A stretch of 60,735 bases of DNA from JBDHXE01 sp035445085 (GTDB taxonomy: Bacteria > Bacteroidota > Ignavibacteria > Kapaibacteriales > UBA2268), in assembly GCA_035445085.1 (NCBI GenBank), contig DAOMQA010000015.1, forward strand, positions 1-60,735, in the 5' to 3' direction. Of this stretch, positions 18,701 through 27,196 are shown one piece after another. The notes under the pieces are model-generated. The model saw nothing but the letters and a program-made list of their open reading frames with translations, searched no databases and was not told where the DNA came from. Both the position numbers and the translations under genes were made by a program. Positions within the stretch are counted from its first letter, which is position 1. Every line of letters begins with the position of its first letter.

Positions 18701-20680
18701 ATTAATGACAAATACTATATTTTATTAAATGGGCGTGGAATTGCTCCATCAATTCAAATACCAAATAGCATTGAACTTCCAAATCTAATATGCGAAGGTG
18801 ATACGAGCCAATATGACCTATATATTAAAAATATAGGAAATAATACTCTGATTATTGATACAATTTATATAAATTCTACTAATAAGAGCTTTTTTATTGA
18901 CGCAAGTACTCTAAATAAGAACATACAAGCCATGGACTCTGCACTTGTAAGAATATACTTTTATTCACAAAGCTCTGGTTTTTCAACATCTAATTTAATA
19001 ATCAAATCCAATATCAATGCTAATGGACAAGATGAGTTTAATATTTCGTTGATAAGTCAGAAAGTAACGCACAAAATACGCTTGCAATCTACCGAAGTGA
19101 GTGTATTTGCAGAAATGAACCAAAGTAAAAATACTTTTGCCCGAATTTATAATGATGGAGATATTCCTATTAAAATTAATACTAATTTTAATAATCAATA
19201 TTTTAAAATATTAGATAAGCCTCAAATAATCATTGTGCCAGAAGATAGTGTTGATATTACAGTGCAGCTTAATCCAATGCCAGAAGCAGGTGTTTATTCT
19301 TCGCTTCTTTCTTTTAAGGATACTTGTGGCAAGCAGTATAATGTAAAATTTGATGCATATGTAGGTATCAAAAGTGCCAAAATATCCTTGCCAGAATCAT
19401 TAAATTTTGATACATTAATTTGCAACAGTGTCTCAAATCCTAAAGGTATAATTATTTCTAATATTGGTGATTCTCCTTTAATTATTGATAAGATTGAATT
19501 TATAAATGATGGTAGCGATAATTTTGATATTAGCAAAAATATTAGTAAAAATATACTTCAAAAAGGGGAGAAAGACACTATTCTAATTCTCGTTAATTCC
19601 TCTGAAATTGGGCAACTACAGTCCGAATTAAGAATATTTTCTAATGCCGAAAATACTACTAATGGGTATAATGCTATTAAATTATCTTCCTTTGTATCAA
19701 TCAGTGCCATAAAATTTGATGAGGATACATTATTTTTTAATGATATATTCGAAAATATGACCTATCATAAAACTATCAGAGTTACAAATATAGGTAATAC
19801 AGATGTAAAATGGAGCTATCCTATCAAATTTGAGAACTTTGAAATAGATTCAATTATACCAGCGATAAGCAAGCCAAATGAGCAAAGTATTATTTATGTT
19901 TCTTTCTCACAAGGTAAATTCAAACAATCTTATACACTGGATTATTATACTAAGAATACTTGTAATGTGCAGCAAAAGCTTGTGTTGTATGCTAATGTAA
20001 CAAAAAACGCTTCATTAGGTATAAAAGCAGGTATAATTCACGCAGTTCCCGGAGATACAATACAATTGCCAATATATTTATATCTCAAAGAATCAAATGA
20101 ATTTCCATTAGTAGATTATTACGAATGCGAATTACAATTTAACGCAACTTTACTAATACCAATAGATACTGCTTCTCAAGTAGATAATAGTTTGAATAGA
20201 ATTGTGAAAATAAAATTAAATGCACTACCAAACAACGAGGGAGTAATAGGAAATATTCGTTTTAAATCATTTCTTGGTAATTCTGATTCGACTACTATCC
20301 AAATCATAAACTCTAAGGCTATTGGTCGTAGCGATATTTCGATAGAAGAAATAAACGGAATGTTCTATTTAGATAGTGTGTGCTATGCTGGAGGGGCAAG
20401 GCTTATAGGTTCAACTGGTGTGTTAAGACTATCTCAAAATTATCCTAATCCTTTAATAAACGTTACAACTATACCGTTTTCGCTAATAGAATTAGGGCGG
20501 TACTCAATAGATATATTTGATATTAATTCAAATATATTAGAAAATATCGATTTAGGCACATTAAATCCGGGCAAATATGAAATAAAAATAGATTTGTCGA
20601 AGTACTCGTCAGGTAATTACTTTTATAGATTAAATACCCCATCGTCGTCATTAACTAAAAAGATGACTATTCACCGCTAA
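15740..20680 (+). CDS. Giant T9SS-secreted protein: VWA, WD40, Hydin-like repeats and a sorting domain
   Basis: The 1646-residue protein starts with a signal peptide. Next is a von Willebrand A domain with MIDAS residues in FALDLSASVT (about 90) and FAVVAFNN. Residues about 490-775 carry WD40-type repeats (LYTGSRDGFIRLWDTEK, VIASGTDGGEVLIWSIND). From about 790 to 1420 come repeated Ig-like ASH/choice-of-anchor D units (ISNIGNIDITVDSI, IKNIGNNTLIIDTI, ISNIGDSPLIIDKI, VTNIGNTDVKWSYP). A cohesin-like domain (about 1425-1560) and a C-terminal T9SS type A sorting domain (LSQNYPNPLINVTTIPFSL to the end) follow. It is expected at the cell surface or released. Its ligands are unknown. Confidence 0.88.
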   Translation: MLEYKYIILFLLGLLYGNSFANERLIMFNQTSDDFPIIQYKSYYYNNGAGTSLNKQNINLFENSSPISDFNITKTPDSLANKSLFVFALDLSASVTKQKIQNYQSFIQRFIANLPLTNDRFAVVAFNNSVYNILPPSTAVDKIENIFNKLQVFGNSNYDSLFLSSFNVLSYHNYSDENYNIIVLNDGSGLLSEDLVKQQIIKKGAKVYSVSFDSENIQALKSISSALNCLSVSKVSNNETIDYYADLINLHSRGYRPSVVSYRSRTCSSINEVDMAYNNSLKDKKKVYINPVKFPHLEFLESNGYDFGVVQVPNFKIVKFKIKVINDDILVQKIIDNNIFRISGISQNQILKKNEIYEVQVRYLPQDTNYIYNKLEILHNACFNTEIFVSGGRLNKSELPKDLQLLQANGGERINANDSYTIKWSGVLPQDTVSLEYSIDNGINWNTITNKASTLSYNWNTIPKVNTDIALIKVKSYSKSNESVQIKSLKGINGSVVGLKWGNKPNQLYTGSRDGFIRLWDTEKVEPLKTIINGITNLNMFDLSNDEKYIAVVADNRLSVQIYDVQTSFLINTYSFQSEINNLDWDNNSYNFAVATLDDSLFVFEYPNLEPFSRIKISNSITTMKISPFGNKIAIGTKEGYIIIINTNGEILNQFKNSDVGINDLSWNKSNNILSVCTNLEIVNIWDVSSSINVLQITEQHKPVVKVSWSPNLKFISTINANKSINLWKPEDGSLFYTFNFHTSSPNTLEWNRDGSVIASGTDGGEVLIWSINDIPFERSLLQEDQSNATFSIVLPTIHKSDIFMGQHTIGNSFDTTITNYISNIGNIDITVDSIKVWGDTQDRFQILSHFPMLLSKGGLLDLKVSFLPNNEQNYIDTILIYSGNSFYRSLIQASGIKQKISVTPINYNFGNIKIGEQSIQQKFIIENLTASSIEIEDYIINEINGFQSSTFLPTPLQAFEKRELAFTFSPQTINEASSVNYFKFADINDKYYILLNGRGIAPSIQIPNSIELPNLICEGDTSQYDLYIKNIGNNTLIIDTIYINSTNKSFFIDASTLNKNIQAMDSALVRIYFYSQSSGFSTSNLIIKSNINANGQDEFNISLISQKVTHKIRLQSTEVSVFAEMNQSKNTFARIYNDGDIPIKINTNFNNQYFKILDKPQIIIVPEDSVDITVQLNPMPEAGVYSSLLSFKDTCGKQYNVKFDAYVGIKSAKISLPESLNFDTLICNSVSNPKGIIISNIGDSPLIIDKIEFINDGSDNFDISKNISKNILQKGEKDTILILVNSSEIGQLQSELRIFSNAENTTNGYNAIKLSSFVSISAIKFDEDTLFFNDIFENMTYHKTIRVTNIGNTDVKWSYPIKFENFEIDSIIPAISKPNEQSIIYVSFSQGKFKQSYTLDYYTKNTCNVQQKLVLYANVTKNASLGIKAGIIHAVPGDTIQLPIYLYLKESNEFPLVDYYECELQFNATLLIPIDTASQVDNSLNRIVKIKLNALPNNEGVIGNIRFKSFLGNSDSTTIQIINSKAIGRSDISIEEINGMFYLDSVCYAGGARLIGSTGVLRLSQNYPNPLINVTTIPFSLIELGRYSIDIFDINSNILENIDLGTLNPGKYEIKIDLSKYSSGNYFYRLNTPSSSLTKKMTIHR

Positions 20681-20745
20681 TTTAAAAATCATTGTATAAA
20701 TTAAACGTTTCCTATTGTTTGCGAACTTAATTTATTTTTATTTAA

Positions 20746-22920
20746 ATGCAGACTATATCGTTTTCGTTGTCGGGTAGCGGGCTACTACTAATATTGCTGG
20801 TGCTTTGTGTTGTAGTATTTACTATTTATACATACCTAAATACTAATCCAGTTATAAGTAAAGGGAAAAGAATTTTATTATCCTGTTTGCGTTCCTTCGC
20901 TCTCTCTATTTTACTTTTTGCGGTATTTGAACCTATTTTAACTAAAAATATATCTAATGAAGTAAAGCCTAAATATGCTGTTTTAATAGATAATTCTAAA
21001 TCGATGGCAATTAAAGATGCGGGCGGAAACAGAAAAGATAAATTTGATATAGCAATAAAGTCGCTTAATTTAGCTGATGAAAACGATAACAAAGTAATTG
21101 GCAAATTTGATAATGAATTAAAATATATAAGCAACTTTGCTTTGGATAGTCTGCAATTAGACGGTGAAAATACCGATATAGCAAACGCCATTAGCTCCAT
21201 TAATTATATAAAAAATACTGATAATGTGCAGTCAGTAGTCTTAGTTAGTGATGGAAATTTTAATTTAGGTAATAATCCATTATATGAAGCAGAAAAATCT
21301 GGTAAAAAATTCTATGTAATAGGTATTGGAGACACTACAACTCCAAAAGATATATTAATACATTCTGTAATTAATAATGAATTTGCTTATATTGATAATG
21401 TAATGCCAATAACGGTAAATATTAATTACAGTGGTTTTGATAATTCTACTACTAAACTCAAGTTTTATGAAGATAATAAACTCATTGAGGAAAGGATTAT
21501 AAATTTAGATAAGAAAAGTAACTCTACCTCTGAATATATAGAATACACGCCTAAAAGCGATGGTACTAAAAAATTAAGTTTCAAAATTGACGGCTTTGAT
21601 GATGAATTAAACAAAGAAAACAATAGTATAGCTAAGTATGTAAAAGTACTCAAAAATAAAAGACGCATTTCTCTTTTCGCTGGCTATGCCACACCCGATA
21701 TATCATTTATTAAAAACGTACTAACTAATCAGAAAGGCTTAGAATTTCAAGAATACGTCCAAAAAATTGGCGCCGAATTTTATAATAACCCAAGCCCAGA
21801 AGATATTGCTAATACAGAGCTTTTTATTTTCGTTGGTTTCCCTATTTCAACAACTCCAAATAATATATTAGAATTAATTGCTAAGCAACTATCGTTAGGT
21901 AAACCAATATTATTTATTGGTGGACTAAAGACAGATTACCAAAAGCTCAAAAAAATAGAAGACTACTTGCCTTTTAATATAGCGTCTTCTCAAGCAAGAG
22001 AGTTTCAAATTTTAGCAGATTTTTATCCAAATGCTATATCGAGTCCAATATTGAGAATAGAAGGGGATGGCAATGATTTAAGTAAATGGAATAATTTAGC
22101 CCCAATTTTTCGCACTGAAACATTTGTGAGAACTAAACCAGAGTCTCAAGTCTTGGCTGGTATAAAAATAAATAATACGCCTATTAATGAAGCATTGATT
22201 GTTTCGAGAGATATTCAAAATAAGAAATCTTTAGCTATTTTAGCTTATGGTTTATATCGTTGGAAATTAAATTCCTATGCTGAAGAAATTGCTAAGGGTA
22301 GGACTGAAACTTTAGATTTATATGATATTTTTATAATTAATTCACTTCGCTGGCTTTCCGTCAATGAGCAAAGCCAACGGATTAGAATTCAACCACTCAA
22401 AAAATTCTTTTCTGAAGATGAACCAGTTGAATTTATTGCCCAAATTTACGATGCCTCTTATACGCCAATAGATAACGCTACTATCACTGTTAAGATTAAA
22501 GTAGGAGATGGAAGCAGGGACTTAATCTTAACACAAGTAGGTAACGGGCGTTATTATGGGGCAATAGACAATTTGGCTAAGGGCGATTACAGTTTTAATG
22601 GCTTTGCAGAAAAGAATAATCAGAAAATAGGTTCAGATGATGGACGCTTTAGTATAGGCGGGCTAAATGCCGAGTATCGGGACCTACAAATGAATTATAA
22701 CCTACTAAAAAATATAGCTGAATACACTGGGGGTAAATATTATGATTATAAGCAAGCTGATAAGTTATTAACGGACTTAAAGAATACTCCTTCTTTTAAA
22801 TCTACGATAGTTACTACTAAGAGTGATATCCAATTATGGAATAATTGGATACTAATGATGATAGCGATTTCGCTGTTATCAATTGAATGGCTTTTAAGGA
22901 AGCGAGCAGGGTTACTTTAA
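20746..22920 (+). CDS. Membrane-anchored VWA protein with amidotransferase-like middle domain
   Basis: The 724-residue protein has two N-terminal membrane segments (about 7-28 and 42-62). A VWA domain follows with MIDAS DNSKSM (about 82) and VVLVSDG. An Ig-like stretch leads into a GATase1-like fold (ISLFAGYATPDISFI, ELFIFVGFPIS). One membrane helix closes the C-terminus (WILMMIAISLLSIEWLLRKR). This is the layout of large VWA proteins related to the BatA/BatB group, common in Bacteroidota and Planctomycetes. The cellular role is not established. It lies 65 bases after the secreted VWA giant. Confidence 0.8.
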   Translation: MQTISFSLSGSGLLLILLVLCVVVFTIYTYLNTNPVISKGKRILLSCLRSFALSILLFAVFEPILTKNISNEVKPKYAVLIDNSKSMAIKDAGGNRKDKFDIAIKSLNLADENDNKVIGKFDNELKYISNFALDSLQLDGENTDIANAISSINYIKNTDNVQSVVLVSDGNFNLGNNPLYEAEKSGKKFYVIGIGDTTTPKDILIHSVINNEFAYIDNVMPITVNINYSGFDNSTTKLKFYEDNKLIEERIINLDKKSNSTSEYIEYTPKSDGTKKLSFKIDGFDDELNKENNSIAKYVKVLKNKRRISLFAGYATPDISFIKNVLTNQKGLEFQEYVQKIGAEFYNNPSPEDIANTELFIFVGFPISTTPNNILELIAKQLSLGKPILFIGGLKTDYQKLKKIEDYLPFNIASSQAREFQILADFYPNAISSPILRIEGDGNDLSKWNNLAPIFRTETFVRTKPESQVLAGIKINNTPINEALIVSRDIQNKKSLAILAYGLYRWKLNSYAEEIAKGRTETLDLYDIFIINSLRWLSVNEQSQRIRIQPLKKFFSEDEPVEFIAQIYDASYTPIDNATITVKIKVGDGSRDLILTQVGNGRYYGAIDNLAKGDYSFNGFAEKNNQKIGSDDGRFSIGGLNAEYRDLQMNYNLLKNIAEYTGGKYYDYKQADKLLTDLKNTPSFKSTIVTTKSDIQLWNNWILMMIAISLLSIEWLLRKRAGLL

Positions 22921-22996
22921 TTTCTTAGTAAATTATATAATAATACTTTTTTAGGTAATATATACTATATACAAAACTGCTCTGCCTCTAAAATAC

Positions 22997-23029
22997 AAAT
23001 GGATTGAACTATTATTTTTCAATCCATTT
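22997..23029. terminator. Hairpin between the convergent VWA gene and recA
   Basis: A perfect 12-bp stem AAATGGATTGAA / TTCAATCCATTT closes over nine bases between two convergent genes. Short T- or A-rich flanks make it a plausible two-way terminator. Confidence 0.65.
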
Positions 23030-23071
23030 AATATGCAATATAAATATATGAGGTGTATAATTAAAAATCTG

Positions 23072-24145
23072 TTACTCCTCGTTTTCTATATTTTTCATTC
23101 CTTCAGTTGCATTCGATGTACTTAGAGGCATAATATGCAATTTTTCCTTAACTTCTGCTTCTAATTTTTCAAATGTAGATTTATTTTCTTGTAGGATTTT
23201 TCTTAATCCATCTCTACCCTGAACGCGATCGTTATATAGAGTATACCAAGAGCCACTTTTCGTAACCAAGCCAAATTCACTTGCAATATCTATTAAGTCG
23301 CCTACTTTAGAAATACCCTCATTATACATAATATCAAATTCTACTTCTTTGAATGGAGGAGCAACCTTATTTTTGACAATTTTGCAACGTACACGGTTGC
23401 CTATAATATCTTGCCCATCTTTAATTATATCTTTTCGGCGAATATCTATTCTAACGGAAGCATAGAATTTAAGCGCATTACCACCTGTTGTAGTTTCAGG
23501 GTTGCCATACATAACACCAATTTTTGAACGTAACTGATTAGTAAACATTACAGTGGTTTTTGATTTTCCAATTGCTGCATTTAGTTTTCTCATAGCTTGA
23601 GACATAAGTCGCGCTTGTGAACCCATTTGCGCATCGCCCATATCGCCTTCTATTTCTACTCTTGGAGTTAGAGCGGCTACAGAATCCACTATAATAACAT
23701 CGATGGCACCACTACGTACTAAAGTTTCTACTATCTCTAAAGCTTGTTCGCCAAATTCTGGTTGAGATAATAATAAATGATTTAAATCTACTCCTAATCT
23801 CTTAGCATAATTAATATCTAAGGCATGTTCAGTATCTACAAACGCTGCTAACCCACCATTCTTTTGAGCTTCAGCGATGATTTGTAAACAAATCGTTGTT
23901 TTCCCTGATGACTCTGGCCCATATATCTCAATAATTCTGCCACGTGGCACTCCGCCTATACCTATTGCCGCATCGAGGGAGTAGCAACCTGTAGAGATAG
24001 CGTCTACATTCACTTTCCTTTCGTCCGACAACCACATTACAGAGCCTTTGCCGTGATTTTTTTCTATTTGATCTATTGCTATTTGAACAGCTTTGAGCTT
24101 ATCATCTATTACATTAACCTTTGTATTTGGAGTTTCCTTTGCCAT
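23072..24145 (-). CDS. recA: Recombinase RecA
   Basis: RecA forms ATP-dependent filaments on single-stranded DNA, drives strand exchange and triggers the SOS response where LexA exists. The 357-residue protein shows Walker A GPESSGKTT, the DTEHALD region, Walker B VDVIIVDSVAALTP-type residues, loop L1/L2 sequences (EGDMGDAQMGSQARLMSQAM, NQLRSKIGVMYGNPETTTGG) and an acidic C-terminus. It is transcribed alone, with no recX beside it. An AGAATTAATTCT palindrome lies upstream. Confidence 0.98.
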   Translation of the reverse strand: MAKETPNTKVNVIDDKLKAVQIAIDQIEKNHGKGSVMWLSDERKVNVDAISTGCYSLDAAIGIGGVPRGRIIEIYGPESSGKTTICLQIIAEAQKNGGLAAFVDTEHALDINYAKRLGVDLNHLLLSQPEFGEQALEIVETLVRSGAIDVIIVDSVAALTPRVEIEGDMGDAQMGSQARLMSQAMRKLNAAIGKSKTTVMFTNQLRSKIGVMYGNPETTTGGNALKFYASVRIDIRRKDIIKDGQDIIGNRVRCKIVKNKVAPPFKEVEFDIMYNEGISKVGDLIDIASEFGLVTKSGSWYTLYNDRVQGRDGLRKILQENKSTFEKLEAEVKEKLHIMPLSTSNATEGMKNIENEE

Positions 24146-24206
24146 AAATTAATTCAATTTTGTTGATAAATAAGATACTAATTTAATTAAAAATTATCCA
24201 TTTTTC

Positions 24207-24218
24207 AGAATTAATTCT
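24207..24218. promoter_or_regulatory. Perfect 12-bp palindrome upstream of recA
   Basis: AGAATTAATTCT is a perfect inverted repeat 62 bases upstream of the recA start, in the promoter region. It could be an operator. In AT-rich DNA such palindromes also occur by chance, and it does not match a LexA box I know. Confidence 0.25.
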
Positions 24219-24287
24219 CAACAATCAATTCATTACTTAATATTTACTTTGATATATGTAGAATATTGAATATGAGTTACTAAATAA

Positions 24288-24320
24288 AAAAACTCTATGA
24301 AACTAATCATAGAGTTTTTA
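24288..24320 (-). terminator. Rho-independent terminator after rplT
   Basis: On the minus strand AAAAACTCTATGA / TCATAGAGTTTTT forms a 13-bp stem with loop TTAGTT, followed by a T-rich run. It stands about 20 bases past the rplT stop. Confidence 0.88.
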
Positions 24321-24340
24321 TAAAGATAGATTAAGGTAAA

Positions 24341-24685
24341 TTATATAACCTTGCTAACGATGGCTTTGAAAACTTCGGGCTTGTTCATAGCAAGGTCTGC
24401 AAGAACTTTCCTATTCATAATGATATTATTATTTTTCAAAGCATTTATTAATCTTGAATATGTTGTTCCGTTTTCACGGGCAGCAGCATTAATTCTAACA
24501 ATCCAAAGGCTACGGTAGCTACGTTTTTTTAACTTTCTACCTACAAACGCATGTAATAAACCCTTTTCTATATGGTTTTTAGCAACGGTCCAGACATTTT
24601 TTCTGCGACCCCAGTATCCTTTAGATAGTTTAAGAAATTTCTTTCTTTTCTGTCTGCTGGCTACTTTATTGACCGAACGTGGCAT
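24341..24685 (-). CDS. rplT: 50S ribosomal protein L20
   Basis: L20 binds 23S rRNA early in large-subunit assembly. The 114-residue sequence is canonical: MPRSVNKVASRQKRKKFLKL, GYWGRRKNVWTVAKNHIEKG, then RSLWIVRINAAARENGTTYS. AAGGAG lies before the ATG. It follows rpmI by 62 bases on the same transcript and ends in a clear terminator. Confidence 0.98.
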   Translation of the reverse strand: MPRSVNKVASRQKRKKFLKLSKGYWGRRKNVWTVAKNHIEKGLLHAFVGRKLKKRSYRSLWIVRINAAARENGTTYSRLINALKNNNIIMNRKVLADLAMNKPEVFKAIVSKVI

Positions 24686-24747
24686 CTCAAATCTCCTTGA
24701 TTATGGCGTAGGGAGAGCCATCCCCTTTTGCCTGTTAATAAAAAATA

Positions 24748-24945
24748 TTAAGCTTGAGCTAATAGTCTCTTTACTCCGTGCATATCCACTTGAGCGACGA
24801 CTGATGATTGACGTAATGAGCGTTTACGTTTAGCGCTCTTTTTAGTCAAAATATGGCTTTTGTAAGCCTTCTTTCTTTTAATGACACCACTTGAAGCTAT
24901 TTTGAAACGCTTTTTTGCAGAGCCATTAGTTTTCATTTTTGGCAT
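24748..24945 (-). CDS. rpmI: 50S ribosomal protein L35
   Basis: The 65-residue, strongly basic protein reads MPKMKTNGSAKKRFKIASSG and HILTKKSAKRKRSLRQSS, typical of L35. Usually infC precedes rpmI-rplT, but here the upstream neighbour is the divergent rlmN 183 bases away, so infC must lie elsewhere. Confidence 0.97.
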   Translation of the reverse strand: MPKMKTNGSAKKRFKIASSGVIKRKKAYKSHILTKKSAKRKRSLRQSSVVAQVDMHGVKRLLAQA

Positions 24946-24993
24946 AATTCAACCTATTCTATCATTTAAAATTTATTAAATAATACAGAATTA

Positions 24994-25001
24994 CAAAAAT
25001 A
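24994..25001 (-). promoter_or_regulatory. Possible -7 box (TATTTTTG) for rpmI-rplT
   Basis: On the minus strand TATTTTTG matches TAnnTTTG and lies 48 bases before the rpmI start. Nearby TTG triplets are closer than the usual spacing, so only the -7 element is convincing. Confidence 0.4.
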
Positions 25002-25128
25002 ACAAAATATTCAACAATATAATGTTTTTTTTAATACTATAACTTAAATTATTGCATATTAATGCGAATTTAGCACTACTTATATATATCGTATCGTCTT
25101 TATACAATTTTAAAGAATAATAGATAAT

Positions 25129-26199
25129 ATGGAAAAAAGGCAAATCAAAGACTTAACTTACAACGACTTAGTAAAATATGTAAGCGAGCGTAAATTACCA
25201 AACTTTAGAGCAGAACAAATATTTTTAGAACTTTATAGAACTAAAAATATTGAATTTAATGATTTTACTACTTTGCCTATTAATTTGAGAGAACAATTAT
25301 CAAATGATTTTGAGATTAAATCTTTAAAAATTAAAAAAATTAGAAAATCTACCGATGGTTCACAAAAGTTTTTATTTGAACTATTCGATGGTAAAAGCGT
25401 CGAAGCAGTATATATGCCGTGGTACGATGAAGAAAGTAGCGAATTAGAAAGAGTATCTTTATGTATTTCGTCTATGGCAGGCTGTCCTGTAGGATGTGAA
25501 TTTTGCGCTACGGGTACATTAGGCTTTTTAAGGAACTTGACACCAGCAGAAATTATTGACCAAATTATTTTGGTAGAGAAGGAGCTAAAAATAAAAGTAA
25601 CAAATATTGTATTTATGGGAATGGGCGAACCACTCCTTAATTATAATAGTGTTAAAAAAAGTATAGAAATAATAACTGATGAGAGGGCAGATTTCTTTGG
25701 TAAACGTAAAATTACGCTTTCTACAATTGGAATTACTGCAAAAATTAAGCAATTAGCAACAGAGAGATTCGCTCCCAAATTAGCATTATCATTGCACGCC
25801 ACAACCAACGGCTTTCGCAATAAAATTATACCTTTATCTAAACAAGCAACTCTGAAAGATACGTTAGATGCAATAGAATTTTATTATAGACAAACTGGAA
25901 TGCCAATTACTTACGAGTATATTCCTTTTGAAGGGTTAAACGATACCGATGATGATGCTAAAAGATTAGCTAAAATATTGAAACGCGTTCCATCAAGAGT
26001 AAATATCATTCCGTTTAATGATATTTCATTTACGCATCCAACAGGTTTTGCTAAAGAGCTAAAACCTACTAAATACGAAAGGATACTCGAATTTGGGAAT
26101 TTAGTAAGAGAATATGGCGGAAGAGTAACAATTAGAGATACATTTGGAGCTGATATAGAAGCTGCTTGCGGGCAATTAGCGTTAGCGGAAGAGGCTTAA
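25129..26199 (+). CDS. rlmN: Dual-specificity 23S rRNA/tRNA methyltransferase RlmN
   Basis: RlmN is a radical-SAM enzyme that methylates C2 of A2503 in 23S rRNA and of A37 in some tRNAs. The 356-residue protein has the CxxxCxxC cluster motif (C119, C123, C126), the following GTLGFLRNLTPAEIIDQI and MGMGEPLLNY, and a C-terminal RDTFGADIEAACGQL with the catalytic cysteine. The stop abuts the next gene's ATG, which makes a two-gene unit. Confidence 0.96.
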   Translation: MEKRQIKDLTYNDLVKYVSERKLPNFRAEQIFLELYRTKNIEFNDFTTLPINLREQLSNDFEIKSLKIKKIRKSTDGSQKFLFELFDGKSVEAVYMPWYDEESSELERVSLCISSMAGCPVGCEFCATGTLGFLRNLTPAEIIDQIILVEKELKIKVTNIVFMGMGEPLLNYNSVKKSIEIITDERADFFGKRKITLSTIGITAKIKQLATERFAPKLALSLHATTNGFRNKIIPLSKQATLKDTLDAIEFYYRQTGMPITYEYIPFEGLNDTDDDAKRLAKILKRVPSRVNIIPFNDISFTHPTGFAKELKPTKYERILEFGNLVREYGGRVTIRDTFGADIEAACGQLALAEEA

Positions 26200-27162
26200 A
26201 TGTTAAGAATACTTTTAATCTATATATTATTGTTCGTCGGAATTATAAATGTCGCATTTTCTCAAGACTATGACAACGAAATTGATGATAAGCAGGATAT
26301 TGAATTTATTAGTAAAGATATATTTAAAAAGACCAAGCTCATTCCTTACGAAGTTTATGTTGTAAGGTTAAATAATGGAGATATACTCTCGGGTAAGGTG
26401 CTTGAATTAGATAGAGATAAAAATAATAAGTTATATATCAAACTCGCCAATATTTTGGGTAATCCAATTATATATGAAGATGATATTATTGAAATATATC
26501 CAGAAGCCTCAAAAAATAGACATCGGCATAGACATTTTATTATGCCAAGTGCCTTTGAAATCGGTAATGACCATTTTATATCAAATTATATGTTAGGCTT
26601 TTTTTATGCTGGCTTTGGTATCTCGGATTTTATTTCTATTACGGCAGGTAGAACTTTTATACCTATAATTGAAGCCCAATATCAGGCAACCTTAGCAAAC
26701 ATCAAGTTTACTATAATTGATGAAAAATGGGATTCTATGAAAGGAGGACTTAAAGTAAGTCTCGGGGGCAATTTAGCTTTTCTTAATAATAAGAATAACT
26801 TAAACCATATTTATACTAATTTTACTTTCTATGGAGAAAAAACTGATATTACGGGCTTAATATTTGCAAAAACTGGGAACGAAGATATCTATGATTTCCG
26901 ATTAAATGATAATTTATATAATTTTATTTATGAAGATGGAGCTTTTGGCTTAGGCTTAGGAATTACTACTAAAATATCTACAAACCATAACCTATTTTTT
27001 GTAGGAGAATTATGGAATACAAATATTACCAAAAGAACTAATACAGCATTGCTTGGGGCGATAAGGCTAACTAATACTTCATTCTCTGCTGATTTCGGAT
27101 TTGTATTTATGACAGTGCCGTATTTTTTCCCTATCATTAATTTCGCTTGGACACCTTTTTAA
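26200..27162 (+). CDS. Secreted protein of unknown function, probable small beta-barrel
   Basis: A signal peptide (about 1-22, ending VAFSQ) precedes a short region (VVRLNNGDILSGKVLELDRD) that resembles a small beta fold and an RHRHRHF cluster. The remaining 200 residues are beta-rich with alternating aromatics (FGLGLGITTKISTNHNLFFV, FSADFGFVFMTVPYFFPIIN), which fits an outer-membrane barrel. No family is recognised. It is directly coupled to rlmN. Confidence 0.55.
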   Translation: MLRILLIYILLFVGIINVAFSQDYDNEIDDKQDIEFISKDIFKKTKLIPYEVYVVRLNNGDILSGKVLELDRDKNNKLYIKLANILGNPIIYEDDIIEIYPEASKNRHRHRHFIMPSAFEIGNDHFISNYMLGFFYAGFGISDFISITAGRTFIPIIEAQYQATLANIKFTIIDEKWDSMKGGLKVSLGGNLAFLNNKNNLNHIYTNFTFYGEKTDITGLIFAKTGNEDIYDFRLNDNLYNFIYEDGAFGLGLGITTKISTNHNLFFVGELWNTNITKRTNTALLGAIRLTNTSFSADFGFVFMTVPYFFPIINFAWTPF

Positions 27163-27196
27163 AATAATTCATTCATCAATTCTAAGCTCAATATTT

